The position numbers and the translations under genes were made by a program. DNA of 64,000 bases, from positions 992,001-1,056,000 of the forward strand of contig NZ_AP024545.1 in the NCBI RefSeq assembly GCF_018406605.1, written 5' to 3'. The first letter of the stretch is position 1, and the number at the start of each line of letters is the position of its first letter. Below, one piece after another: positions 42,695-51,284 of this stretch. Under the pieces are notes generated by a model. That model ran no database searches, was not told the origin of the DNA, and saw only the letters and a list, made by a program, of their open reading frames with translations. The stretch is from Noviluteimonas caseinilytica. Lineage in GTDB: Bacteria; Pseudomonadota; Gammaproteobacteria; Xanthomonadales; Xanthomonadaceae.

Positions 42695-43564
42695 CTACGC
42701 AGCACGCTCGCGCTGCAGCAGCGCCTGCTTGAGCGGCAAGCCCCAGCGATACCCGCCGAGGGAGCCGTCGCCGCGCACCACGCGATGGCACGGCACGACG
42801 ATGGCGATGCGGTTGGTGGCGCAGGCGCGCGCGATCGCACGCGCGCCGCGCGGCTGGCCCAGCGCGTCGGCGAGCGCGGCGTAGCTGCGGGTTTCGCCGC
42901 GCGGGATCTTCATCAGCGCATCCCACACTTTCTTCTGGAACGCGGTGCCGAGCAGGTCGACATCGACGTTGGCGCGCTTGCCCGCCAGCACTTCGGCCAC
43001 GGCGCGCACGCGCGGTGCGAGGAATTCGTCGCGGCCCGCGTCCACGCGCTCCAGCTGCGCGCGCGGGAATTCCGCCTGCAACGTCGCTTCCAGCGCCGTG
43101 CCGTCCGCGCCGAGTTCCACCATGCAGATGCCGCGCTCGGTGGTGGCGACCAGCGCCTGGCCGAGCGCCGTGTCGACGAGGCTCCAGCGGATGCGTTCGC
43201 CCGCGCCGCCCGCGCGATAGCGGGCCGGCGTCATGCCGAGGCGCGCGGCCCCGCCTTCGTACACGCGCGACGGCGAACCGTAGCCCGCGTCGTACAGGGC
43301 ACCGCTGACGTCGTCGCCGCCGCGCAACGCGGCCTTGAGCGTGCCGAGCTTGCGCTGTGCCAGGTATTGCGCGGGGCTGATGCCGAAGCGCGCGGTGAAC
43401 GTGCGCTGCAGGTGCGAGGCGCTCAGGCCCACTGCTTCGGCGAGGGACTCGAGCGAATGCTCGCCGTCGTCGAGCAGGTGGCGCACGTGCTCCAGCTTCA
43501 CCGCGATCTCGGTGGTGGCGGAAGCGGCGGTGGGGGCGGCGTCGTTGGCGATGTGCTTGTCCAT
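42695..43564 (-). CDS. Ada-like protein: AraC helix-turn-helix plus O6-alkylguanine-DNA alkyltransferase
   Basis: A 289-residue repair protein. Residues 20-110 are an AraC-type DNA-binding domain (SLESLAEAVGLSASHLQRTFTARFGISPAQYLAQRKL). Residues 125-289 are the alkyltransferase with PCHRVV (acceptor Cys259) and the preceding GxPxGARAIARACATN. The N-terminal Cys-rich phosphotriester-accepting domain of full Ada (about 90 residues) is missing, so it cannot sense methylphosphotriesters as E. coli Ada does. ATG 43564 is the start; a terminator precedes it. Confidence 0.9.
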   Translation of the reverse strand: MDKHIANDAAPTAASATTEIAVKLEHVRHLLDDGEHSLESLAEAVGLSASHLQRTFTARFGISPAQYLAQRKLGTLKAALRGGDDVSGALYDAGYGSPSRVYEGGAARLGMTPARYRAGGAGERIRWSLVDTALGQALVATTERGICMVELGADGTALEATLQAEFPRAQLERVDAGRDEFLAPRVRAVAEVLAGKRANVDVDLLGTAFQKKVWDALMKIPRGETRSYAALADALGQPRGARAIARACATNRIAIVVPCHRVVRGDGSLGGYRWGLPLKQALLQRERAA

Positions 43565-43578
43565 GTCGGAAACGATAA

Positions 43579-43598
43579 CGGGCGCCCTTGGGCGCCCG
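43579..43598 (-). terminator. Terminator hairpin downstream of prc
   Basis: CGGGCGCCC and GGGCGCCCG form a perfect 9-bp stem around two bases; the leftward transcript continues TTATCGTTTCC. It separates prc from the Ada-like gene. The T tract is interrupted. Confidence 0.65.
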
Positions 43599-43629
43599 CT
43601 ATCCGATTCTTGCCCGGGGCCGTGTCGGG

Positions 43630-45819
43630 TTACTCCGACCAGTGGCCCTGTTCGCGCGCCGCCGGCAGCACCTGCTGCGACAGCTTGCGATCGCCGTTGA
43701 GCAGGGTGAGGGCATCGGCGAGGATCGCGGCGGATTCGCGCAGCAGCGGATCCGGACGCTTCTCTTCCAGCTTCTCGCGCTTGGCGTCTTCGGCGATGTT
43801 GCGCTCGCTGGCCTGGAGGCCGTCGTCGCTGGGATCGGCGGCGAACGGATCCAGCGGCAGCCCCAGCGCCTTGCGCTCGGCCTGGCGCGACTTGCGCTTG
43901 GCTTCGAACGTATCGCGCTCGGTACGGCGGGCGGCTTCGTTGAGCGAGACGGACTTCTTCGCGTTCTCCTCGCGGAACTGCGCGACGTCCTCCGACCACC
44001 ACTGGAACTCCTTGTCCTTCGCCACGCGCGCGGCGTGCATCGCATCCAGGCGCGGCAGCAGCGGTGCGAAATTGCCGTACTGCGTGTGCTGCACGGCGGC
44101 GATGCGCGTCCACGGCAAGGCGTTGTCGTAGGTGCTTTCGCCGAATTCGCTCGCGTCGACGGTCACCGGGAACCGGATGTCCGGGACGACGCCCTTGTGC
44201 TGCGTGCTGCCACCACTGACGCGGAAGAACTGGGCGATGGTGAGCTTGATCTGGCCGAAATCGCTGCCTTCCTTCTCCGGCCAGCGGTCCAGGTCCATCA
44301 GGTTCTGCACGGTGCCCTTGCCGAAGGTGGTCTCGCCGATGACGAGGCCGCGGCCGTAGTCCTGGATCGCGCCGGCGAAGATTTCCGACGCCGAGGCCGA
44401 ACCACGGTTGATCAGCACCGCGAGCGGGCCGTCCCACGCAACGCCGGACTGTTCGTCGTCTTCCACCTGCACGCGGCCGCCGGATTCGCGCACCTGCACG
44501 ACCGGGCCCTTGTCGATGAACAAGCCGGTGAGTTCGACGGCTTCGGTCAGCGAACCACCGCCGTTGTTGCGCAGGTCGAGCACGACGCCATCGACCTTCT
44601 GCACCTTCAGCTGCGCGAGCAGGCGACCGACGTCGCGCGTGGCCGACGCGTAATCGGTGGCGTTGCGGCGACGGCCTTCGAAGTCCTGGTAGAACGCCGG
44701 CAGTTTGATGACGCCGATCTTGCGCGGCGCCGCACCGCCGGTGCCCGGCACGGTGATCGTCTGCGCCTTGGCGGCCTGTTCTTCCAGGCGGATCTTGTCG
44801 CGCACCAGCACCAGGCGCGTGGGCTTGGCGTCGGCGGGCGATTCGGCGGGGACCATGTCGAGGCGCACGGGGGTGTTCTTGGCGCCGCGGATCTGGTCGA
44901 CGACATCATCGATGCGCCAGCCCACCACGTCCTTCATTTCGCCCGACGTGCCCTGCCCGACCGCGACGATGCGATCGCCCGGCTTGAGCTTGCCGCTTCG
45001 CGCGGCCGGACCACCGGGCACGATCTCGCGGATCACCACGACTTCGTCCTGCTTCTGCAGCACCGCGCCGATGCCTTCCAGCGACAGCGACATCTGCATG
45101 TTGAAGTTTTCCGCGGTGCGCGGATCGAAGTAATCGGTGTGCGGATCGATCGAGCCTGCGTACGCGTTGAGGAACGTCTGGAAGACATCCTCGCCGTTGA
45201 GGTCGGTGACCGAACCCAGCATGTTGGCGTAACGCTTGTCGAGCGTCTTGCGGATCTCGTCCGGCGACTTGCCGGCGAGCTTCAGGCGCAGCCAGTCGTT
45301 GCGCACCGACTGCTTCCACATCGTGTCGAGCGCGGCCGCGTCGGCCCACGGCGCGTCCTTGCGGTCGTAGTCGTAGCGATCGTTGCCGGCGAAGTTGAAA
45401 TCGCCGGTCTTCAGCTGCGCGCGCGCGGCGGCGACGCGTTCGGTCACGCGCTGCTTGTACACGGCGAACATGGCGTACGGCGCCTGCAGGTCGCCCGCCT
45501 TGATGGCGTCGTCGAGCTTCGTCGTGTACGGCTGGAACTTGGCGATGTCCTGCGCGGTGTAGAACAACTTGCCCGGGTCGAGCGATTCCAGGTAGCGCCG
45601 GAAGATTTCCTGCGACAACGCATCGTCCAGCGCGCGCGGGCGATAGGCGTAGCGGCTGTCGGACAGGATGCCGTACACGACCTTGGCGGTCGTGGACTGG
45701 CTCGCGGTGGCACCGGCCGGCAAAGCGCTGGTGTCGTGGTCGGCGCGCGCCAGCAGCGCGATCGGCGCCGTGAGTGCGAAGGCGAGGGTCAGGACAGGCA
45801 GGGTGGAGCTGAGCTTCAT
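43630..45819 (-). CDS. prc: Carboxy-terminal processing protease Prc/Tsp
   Basis: A 729-residue periplasmic S41 protease. A signal peptide (1-26) is followed by an N-terminal domain (TSP-type, 45-230), a PDZ domain (about 245-330, EGIGAVLQKQDEVVVIREIVPGGPAARSGKLKPGDRI), the catalytic domain with GSASASEIFAGAIQDYGRGLVIGETTFGKG (Ser and Lys dyad) and a C-terminal DUF3340 domain. It trims penicillin-binding and other envelope proteins, and stands beside the wall-synthesis block. The ATG at 45819 starts the signal peptide; the longer frame does not. Confidence 0.95.
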   Translation of the reverse strand: MKLSSTLPVLTLAFALTAPIALLARADHDTSALPAGATASQSTTAKVVYGILSDSRYAYRPRALDDALSQEIFRRYLESLDPGKLFYTAQDIAKFQPYTTKLDDAIKAGDLQAPYAMFAVYKQRVTERVAAARAQLKTGDFNFAGNDRYDYDRKDAPWADAAALDTMWKQSVRNDWLRLKLAGKSPDEIRKTLDKRYANMLGSVTDLNGEDVFQTFLNAYAGSIDPHTDYFDPRTAENFNMQMSLSLEGIGAVLQKQDEVVVIREIVPGGPAARSGKLKPGDRIVAVGQGTSGEMKDVVGWRIDDVVDQIRGAKNTPVRLDMVPAESPADAKPTRLVLVRDKIRLEEQAAKAQTITVPGTGGAAPRKIGVIKLPAFYQDFEGRRRNATDYASATRDVGRLLAQLKVQKVDGVVLDLRNNGGGSLTEAVELTGLFIDKGPVVQVRESGGRVQVEDDEQSGVAWDGPLAVLINRGSASASEIFAGAIQDYGRGLVIGETTFGKGTVQNLMDLDRWPEKEGSDFGQIKLTIAQFFRVSGGSTQHKGVVPDIRFPVTVDASEFGESTYDNALPWTRIAAVQHTQYGNFAPLLPRLDAMHAARVAKDKEFQWWSEDVAQFREENAKKSVSLNEAARRTERDTFEAKRKSRQAERKALGLPLDPFAADPSDDGLQASERNIAEDAKREKLEEKRPDPLLRESAAILADALTLLNGDRKLSQQVLPAAREQGHWSE

Positions 45820-45960
45820 GGGCGCTTCCGGGCCCGGTGGGGCGGGCCGAATGAGGGGCATTGCGGAGATGGGGACGACGACGGTGCGGGACCAGACTGC
45901 GACCGCCATCGACGCCCCGACAGTGCCGAAAGTTTCTCCGGGACGCCAGCGTTTATATGC

Positions 45961-46000
45961 GGGGATTCGGGGACGGGGATTCGGGATTCGTTAAATCCCG
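45961..46000. repeat. GGGATTC iterations and stem-loop
   Basis: GGGATTC-type units repeat (GGGGATTCGGGGACGGGGATTCGGGATTCG), and CGGGATT/AATCCCG form a perfect 7-bp stem (45982-46000) just after lipA. Such iterations are common in Xanthomonadaceae intergenic DNA. It may act as a weak lipA terminator. Confidence 0.55.
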
Positions 46001-46008
46001 CATCCCGT

Positions 46009-47007
46009 TCAGGCGGCCACGAAGCCCGCGTCGGCCGCTTGGCGATCGGCGTGGTACGACGACCGTACCAGCGGGCCCGACGCGACGTGCGTGAAGCCCA
46101 GCGACATGCCGTAGTCCTCGAACGCCTTGAACTCATCGGGCGTCCAGTAACGCAGCACCGGGTGGTGGTGCGCGCTCGGCTGCAGGTACTGGCCGATGGT
46201 CACCATGTCGACGTCGTGCGCGCGCAGGTCGCGCAGCGTGCCCTGCACCTGCTCCAGGGTTTCGCCCAGGCCCAGCATGATCCCGGACTTGGTGGCGACT
46301 TCCGGGTGCTGTGCCTTGAACTTCTTCAGCAGCGTGAGCGACCAGGCGTAATCCGCACCCGGCCTCACGTTCGGATACAGGTCCGGGACGGTTTCCACGT
46401 TGTGGTTGAAGACGTCCGGCGGGTTGGTGGCCAGGATGTCCAGCGCGCGTTCCATGCGGCCCTTGCCGCGGAAGTCGGGCGTGAGGATTTCGATCTTCGT
46501 GCGCGGGCTGTGCGTGCGGACTTCGTTGATGCAGTCGACGAAGTGCTGGGCGCCGCCGTCGCGCAGGTCGTCGCGATCGACCGAGGTGATCACGACGTAC
46601 TTCAGGCCCATGTCGGCGATGGTGGTCGCCAGGTGGATCGGTTCGCTCGGATCCGGCGGCTTCGGGCGGCCGTGGGCCACGTCGCAGAACGAGCAGCGGC
46701 GCGTGCACACGTCGCCGAGGATCATGAACGTCGCGGTGCCGTGTCCGAAGCACTCGTGGATGTTCGGGCAGCTGGCTTCCTCGCACACGGTGACCAGGCG
46801 GTTTTCGCGCAGCTTGGCCTTGAGGTTGGCCACCGAATTCCCGGACGGGATGCGCACGCGGATCCACGAGGGCTTGCGCAGCACGGGCGCGTCGGCGAAC
46901 TGCACCGGCGAGCGGCCGATCTTGTCGCCCGCGACTTGCTTTGCGCCCGGCGTGAGCGACGGCGCGTCGGCGATGACGGTCAGCGGGATGGACTTGGTGT
47001 CGCTCAT
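46009..47007 (-). CDS. lipA: Lipoyl synthase
   Basis: A 332-residue radical SAM enzyme that inserts two sulfurs into protein-bound octanoate. The auxiliary cluster cysteines are Cys75, Cys80 and Cys86 (CEEASCPNIHEC); the SAM cluster is CTRRCSFC with Cys101, Cys105 and Cys108. The C-terminal RSSY (Ser317 region) supplies the unusual serine ligand of the auxiliary cluster. The start overlaps the lipB stop by 4 bp. Confidence 0.97.
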   Translation of the reverse strand: MSDTKSIPLTVIADAPSLTPGAKQVAGDKIGRSPVQFADAPVLRKPSWIRVRIPSGNSVANLKAKLRENRLVTVCEEASCPNIHECFGHGTATFMILGDVCTRRCSFCDVAHGRPKPPDPSEPIHLATTIADMGLKYVVITSVDRDDLRDGGAQHFVDCINEVRTHSPRTKIEILTPDFRGKGRMERALDILATNPPDVFNHNVETVPDLYPNVRPGADYAWSLTLLKKFKAQHPEVATKSGIMLGLGETLEQVQGTLRDLRAHDVDMVTIGQYLQPSAHHHPVLRYWTPDEFKAFEDYGMSLGFTHVASGPLVRSSYHADRQAADAGFVAA

Positions 47008-47675
47008 GCGAAGGGCTCGGGGGCGGCCGGCGAAGGATGCAGGCCGAATTGTACGGCGAGGTGTTCCAGCAGCCGCGTTTTCACCGCGTCCAGGCTGGAA
47101 GGACCGCCCAGGTCCGCCATCGAGGTCACCTGCAGGCCGGCGTAGCCGCAGGGATTGATGCGGTGGAAGGGTTTCAGGTCCATCGCGATGTTGAAGGCCA
47201 GGCCGTGGAAGGTGCAGCCGCGGCGCACGCGGATGCCGAGCGCGGCGACCTTGGCGTCGTTGACGTAGACGCCCGGGGCGCCGTCGCGGCGCACGGCGTG
47301 GATGTTCCAGTCGCCGAGCGTGTCGATGATGGCCTGCTCGATGCGGTGCACGTATTCGCGCACGCCCACTTTCAGGCGCTTCAGGTCGAGCAGCGGGTAG
47401 GCCACGATCTGGCCGGGGCCGTGGTAGGTGACCTGGCCGCCGCGGTCGACGTGGAGGACCGGGATGTCGCCCGGCATCAGCACGTGTTCGGGCTTGCCGG
47501 CCTGGCCGAGGGTGAAGACGGGATCGTGTTCGACGAGCCAGATTTCATCCGGCGTGTCGTCGGTGCGCGCATCGGTGAAGGCCTGCATGGCGCGCCAGAC
47601 CGGTTCGTACGCGCGGCGGCCGAGGTCGCGGACCAGCGCCTCGCGCAACTCGGGCGGCGCGACTACAGCGTCCAC
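47004..47675 (-). CDS. lipB: Octanoyl-ACP:protein transferase
   Basis: A 223-residue enzyme moving octanoate from acyl carrier protein to lipoyl domains. It shows GGQVTYHGPGQIVAYPLLDL, the catalytic Lys142 (NDAKVAALGIRV) and catalytic Cys176 (INPCGYAG), with RRGCTFHGLAFNIAMDL between. It overlaps lipA by 4 bp and the DUF493 gene by 13 bp: a tightly coupled leftward operon. Confidence 0.96.
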   Translation of the reverse strand: MDAVVAPPELREALVRDLGRRAYEPVWRAMQAFTDARTDDTPDEIWLVEHDPVFTLGQAGKPEHVLMPGDIPVLHVDRGGQVTYHGPGQIVAYPLLDLKRLKVGVREYVHRIEQAIIDTLGDWNIHAVRRDGAPGVYVNDAKVAALGIRVRRGCTFHGLAFNIAMDLKPFHRINPCGYAGLQVTSMADLGGPSSLDAVKTRLLEHLAVQFGLHPSPAAPEPFA

Positions 47676-47941
47676 TTCACTTCGGGATGGGTGCGCAGGG
47701 CCGCGTGCGCGGCGTCGTACTGCGCGCGGTTTTCCGCGCGGAAGGCGATGCGCACCGACACGTACTTGCCGTTGGAGGAATGCTTCCAGCTGACCGACTC
47801 GTGCACGACGTCGATGCCGGCGTCGATCAGCAGTTTCGGCAATTCGGCCTGCAGGTCCTTGTCGGCCGCGCCCATCGCCGAAAGCTCGAAGGTGCCGGGG
47901 AACTGGAAGCCGTGCTCGGGATTGTCGGAGTTGATGTCCAT
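47663..47941 (-). CDS. DUF493/YbeD-family protein
   Basis: A 92-residue ACT-like regulatory protein (FQFPGTFELSAMGAADKDLQAELPKLL, then HESVSWKHSSNGKYVSVRIAFRAENRAQ). YbeD-type genes precede lipB across gammaproteobacteria, as here, suggesting a role in lipoate control that is not proven. It overlaps lipB by 13 bp and is first in the operon. Confidence 0.93.
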   Translation of the reverse strand: MDINSDNPEHGFQFPGTFELSAMGAADKDLQAELPKLLIDAGIDVVHESVSWKHSSNGKYVSVRIAFRAENRAQYDAAHAALRTHPEVKWTL

Positions 47942-48078
47942 GGCCCGGCGATTATGGGTCCGGGGCCGGGCGAACCCAACCCTGCGCGCGCCAGCCCCGG
48001 CGCGTTTAATTATTTCGCGGGCGTGGCGCCCTTCACGCCCCTATGATCGGCCGCTTCCTGCGGGCTCCCCCTCGTGCG

Positions 48079-48489
48079 ATGCACACCCCGAACCCCAATG
48101 CGCCGGCCGCCCGCTTCCGATTCGGCGCCTGCGTCCTCGATCCCGCGCGCCGCGAACTGCTGTGCGACGACGTGCACCGGCCCTTGCCCGCACGGGTGTT
48201 CACGTGCCTGCTCCACCTGATCGCCCATCGCGATCGCGCGGTGGGCCGCGACGAACTCGTCCGCGCGGTGTTCGGCCGCCCCGACGTCTCCGATGCACAA
48301 CTGGCGCAGGTGGTCCTGCGTGCGCGGCGCGCGCTCGGCGACAACGGGCAGGCGCAGCGCGTCATTCGCACGGTGCCGAGCTACGGATTCCGCTGGGCCG
48401 CCGACGTGGTGGAGGAAGTGCGCGTCGCGCGCACGCTGGCGACACCGCACGGATGGGAAATCGCGGGCGCCTGGGAAGAACCGCGATAA
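48079..48489 (+). CDS. Stand-alone OmpR-type winged-helix protein
   Basis: A 136-residue protein with an OmpR/PhoB-like winged helix (about 15-100: FRFGACVLDPARRELLCDDV, LPARVFTCLLHLIAHRDRAVGRDELVRAVFG, VVLRARRALGDNGQAQRVIRTVPSYGFRW). There is no receiver, so it is not a standard response regulator; CadC-like or ToxR-like readers share this fold but have a membrane helix, missing here. An ATG at 48043 is possible, but it coincides with a -10-like TATGAT, so the ATG at 48079 is preferred. Targets unknown. Confidence 0.7.
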   Translation: MHTPNPNAPAARFRFGACVLDPARRELLCDDVHRPLPARVFTCLLHLIAHRDRAVGRDELVRAVFGRPDVSDAQLAQVVLRARRALGDNGQAQRVIRTVPSYGFRWAADVVEEVRVARTLATPHGWEIAGAWEEPR

Positions 48490-48666
48490 CGCAATCGTCA
48501 AACGATTGGAATGGCGCAGGCGCGATGCCGTGCCACTGTCCCGCCGCGCGCATCGGTCGCGGCGGTTGCGTCCACCCGGCTGCGCAGGATGCGTGGCCGG
48601 GCGGGCGTGGCACGCCTGGCGGGATCCTCGTACCCCCGAGTCCCGCCGGGCGTTGCCTTTAGCGCC

Positions 48667-49878
48667 TCAGCTGTTCCACCACATCATCAGCTCATCCCAC
48701 ATGCGCTTGAAGAAGCCACCTTCTTCCACCGCATTGAGCGCCACCAGCGGACGCTGCGCGATCACCTTGCCGTCCAGCATCACCTTCACGGTGCCGATCT
48801 TCTGGCCCTTCGCGATCGGGGCGACGAGCGTCTTCGGGAGTTCCATGCTCGGCTTGAGCTGGGCGTACTTACCGCGCGGCGTGCTCACGAGCATCGGTTC
48901 GGCCAGGCCCAGCTGCACTTCGTCGGCGGCGCCCTTCCACACCTTCTGCTTCGAAATCGCCTTGCTGCCTTCGTACAGGCGGTGCGTTTCGTAGAAGCGG
49001 AAACCCCAGTTGAGCAGCGCCTGCGAATCCACCGCGCGCTGGTTCTCGCTGGTGTCGCCCATGACGACGGAAATCAGGCGCTGGTCGCCGCGCTTGGCCG
49101 AGGCCATCAGGCAGTAGCCGGCGCCGCTGTGGTGGCCGGTCTTGATGCCGTCGACCGACGGGTCGCGCCACAGCAGCAGGTTGCGGTTCTGCTGCGTGAT
49201 CGGGCCGACCGTGTATTCCTTGATCTTGTTGTACGCGTACGACTCGGGATAGTCGCGGATCATCGCGCGGCCGAGCAGCGCGAGGTCGTGCGCGGTGGTG
49301 TAGTGCTCCGGCGCGGACAGGCCGTGCGGATTCACCCAGTGCGAGTTCTTCAGGCCGATGCGCTTGCCGTAGGCATTCATCAGCGAGGCGAAGGCGTCTT
49401 CGCTGCCGGCGACGTGTTCGGCGAGCGCGATCGCCGCGTCGTTGCCGGACTGGATCACCATGCCCTTTTCCATCTCGACCAGCGGCGCGGTCTTGTTCAC
49501 TTCGAAGCCGCTGTAGCTGCCTTCGGTGCCGGCGCCGCCTTCGCGCCACGCGTGCTCGCTCATCATCACCGGGTCGTTGGCCTTGACCTTGCCCGACTTC
49601 ATTTCCGCGGCGACGACGTAGCTGGTCATCACCTTGGTGATGCTGGCCGGTTCGACGCGATCGTCGTAATGCTCGCCCGCCAGCACCTGGCCGGTGGCGT
49701 AATCCATCAGCACCCAGGCTTTCGCGCTCACGGCCGGCGGCGGCGGCACGGGCAGCGCATCGCTCAGCGCGGCGGGTGCGGCGGGCTTGGCCGGCGCGGG
49801 TGTCTGCGCGATCGCGATCCCGAGCGTGGTGGTGGCAAGGGCGGCGAGCGCGAGGGCGGCGACGGGACGAAGGTTCAT
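48667..49878 (-). CDS. dacC: D-Ala-D-Ala carboxypeptidase (PBP5/6 type)
   Basis: A 403-residue S11 carboxypeptidase that trims the pentapeptide of peptidoglycan. It has a signal peptide (1-24), SITK at 79-82 (nucleophile Ser79), SGN at 144-146 and KTG near 244. A C-terminal beta domain and an amphipathic anchor (FFKRMWDELMMWWNS) hold it on the membrane. It is last in the leftward wall cluster, 125 bp after rlpA, a gap that may carry its own promoter. A 177-bp region with no gene follows (48490-48666). Confidence 0.95.
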   Translation of the reverse strand: MNLRPVAALALAALATTTLGIAIAQTPAPAKPAAPAALSDALPVPPPPAVSAKAWVLMDYATGQVLAGEHYDDRVEPASITKVMTSYVVAAEMKSGKVKANDPVMMSEHAWREGGAGTEGSYSGFEVNKTAPLVEMEKGMVIQSGNDAAIALAEHVAGSEDAFASLMNAYGKRIGLKNSHWVNPHGLSAPEHYTTAHDLALLGRAMIRDYPESYAYNKIKEYTVGPITQQNRNLLLWRDPSVDGIKTGHHSGAGYCLMASAKRGDQRLISVVMGDTSENQRAVDSQALLNWGFRFYETHRLYEGSKAISKQKVWKGAADEVQLGLAEPMLVSTPRGKYAQLKPSMELPKTLVAPIAKGQKIGTVKVMLDGKVIAQRPLVALNAVEEGGFFKRMWDELMMWWNS

Positions 49879-50003
49879 CGGTACGGCAACTCCGGGGGAC
49901 AGGCCCGGGCGCGAGGGCGCGGCGCGGGCAGAAAAAGGGACGCAGGGTTTGAAGCGACGACGAATTCTAGTGGCGACCGGCCCGAAAGCCTCGAAAGATT
50001 TCG

Positions 50004-51284
50004 TTAGTCGCGCACGATGTTGGGACGGCCGAAGCCCAGACCGGCGACGGTGGCGCTGAGTTCCGACACGCGATCGGACGCGACCGGGCCCACGCGCAGG
50101 CGCCAGACCGGCTTGCCCGAGGCGACGGCATCCATCAGGCGCGCACCGCGGATGCCGGCGCCTTCGAGCATCGCCAGCGCGCGTTCGGCGTTGCCGCGGG
50201 CCGCGAAGCTGGCGACCTGGAGGACGACGGCGTCGCCGCCGGCCGATGGCGTGGCAGGCGCGGCGGCGGGTTTCGACGGCGCGCGTTCGACTACGCGCGG
50301 CGCGTCCTGGCGAACGGGGGCCGGGGCGTCGCGTGCAGCATCGGGCTCGCCCGACTTGCCCGTGGCCACGCGCACGCGGCGCGCTTTCATCCAGGCATCG
50401 AACTCGTCGGCGGTCATCGCCTTCCCGTCCTGCTTCATGTCGAAGCGCCACGGGCCGGGCGGCGCGGGCTGGACTTCCTTTGCGGCGGGTTTGCGTTCGC
50501 CGGCTTCGGCGCTGGCGATCGGCAAGGCGGCGACGACGCGATCGAGCGCGCTCGGCGGTGCGGGCACCGGCGGCGCGACGACGGCAGGCGCGACAACCGC
50601 AGGCGCTGCGGCCATGCGCATGTCGGGGCCGCGATCGTCGACGGTGAGCGCACGCACTTCCACGCGCGCGGTGCCGGCGCGATGCACGCCCAGCTTCACC
50701 GCGGCGGCGTAACTCAGGTCGATGACGCGCCCGTCGTGGAACGGCCCGCGATCGTTGACGCGCACGATCACCGACTTCCCGTTCGCGAGATTGGTCACGC
50801 GCGCGAACGACGGCAGCGGCAACGTCTTGTGCGCCGCGCTGAACGCGTACATGTCGTACACCTCGAGCGACGACGTGCGGCGGCCATGGAACTTGTTGCC
50901 GTAAAACGACGCCAGGCCGGTCTCGACGTAACCCGACGGATCGTCGAGCACGTGGTAGTGCTTGCCGAGCACGTCGTAATCGCGGTTGCCGTAACGCGAA
51001 CGCGGTTCGGCGCGGACTTCGGGTTCGGGGATCTGGTCGACGTCGGGGATTTCATCCGGCGCGCTGTCGGCGATCTCCGGCGCGTACAAGCCGCCGGCGG
51101 TGTAGTTGCCGCGCTTCGACAGGTCTTCCTGCGCGGGCGCATACGGCGAACGGCGCGTCGCGGGTTTCGCATCGCCGTGGGATGCACGCGTGGCGACCGG
51201 CGTCGGCGGCGGGGCCGACGCTTTGGGCGGCGCACTGCTGCAGGCGGCAAGGAAGAGGGCCAGCGCCGGCAGCATGCGTTTCAT
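50004..51284 (-). CDS. rlpA: Septal/peptidoglycan lipoprotein RlpA
   Basis: A 426-residue lipoprotein (lipobox LFLAAC, Cys15). The double-psi beta-barrel domain covers about 120-210 (GLASFYGNKFHGRRTSSLEVYDMYAFSAAHKTLP, NDRGPFHDGRVIDLSYAAA) with the conserved catalytic-type His and Asp residues; some homologues cleave naked glycan strands. A long Ala/Pro linker leads to a SPOR domain at the C-terminus (VVLQVASFAARGNAERALAML), which binds denuded glycans at the septum. It overlaps mltB by 4 bp. Confidence 0.94.
   Translation of the reverse strand: MKRMLPALALFLAACSSAPPKASAPPPTPVATRASHGDAKPATRRSPYAPAQEDLSKRGNYTAGGLYAPEIADSAPDEIPDVDQIPEPEVRAEPRSRYGNRDYDVLGKHYHVLDDPSGYVETGLASFYGNKFHGRRTSSLEVYDMYAFSAAHKTLPLPSFARVTNLANGKSVIVRVNDRGPFHDGRVIDLSYAAAVKLGVHRAGTARVEVRALTVDDRGPDMRMAAAPAVVAPAVVAPPVPAPPSALDRVVAALPIASAEAGERKPAAKEVQPAPPGPWRFDMKQDGKAMTADEFDAWMKARRVRVATGKSGEPDAARDAPAPVRQDAPRVVERAPSKPAAAPATPSAGGDAVVLQVASFAARGNAERALAMLEGAGIRGARLMDAVASGKPVWRLRVGPVASDRVSELSATVAGLGFGRPNIVRD

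Noticed and set aside
43588..47145. A 1185-codon open frame on the plus strand
   Set aside because: It is antisense to prc and lipA, whose catalytic motifs are intact; composition is typical of a shadow frame.
48494..48510. Hairpin CAATCG-TCAAA-CGATTG after the winged-helix gene as a terminator
   Set aside because: The stem is perfect but only six pairs, and no T tract follows on either strand.
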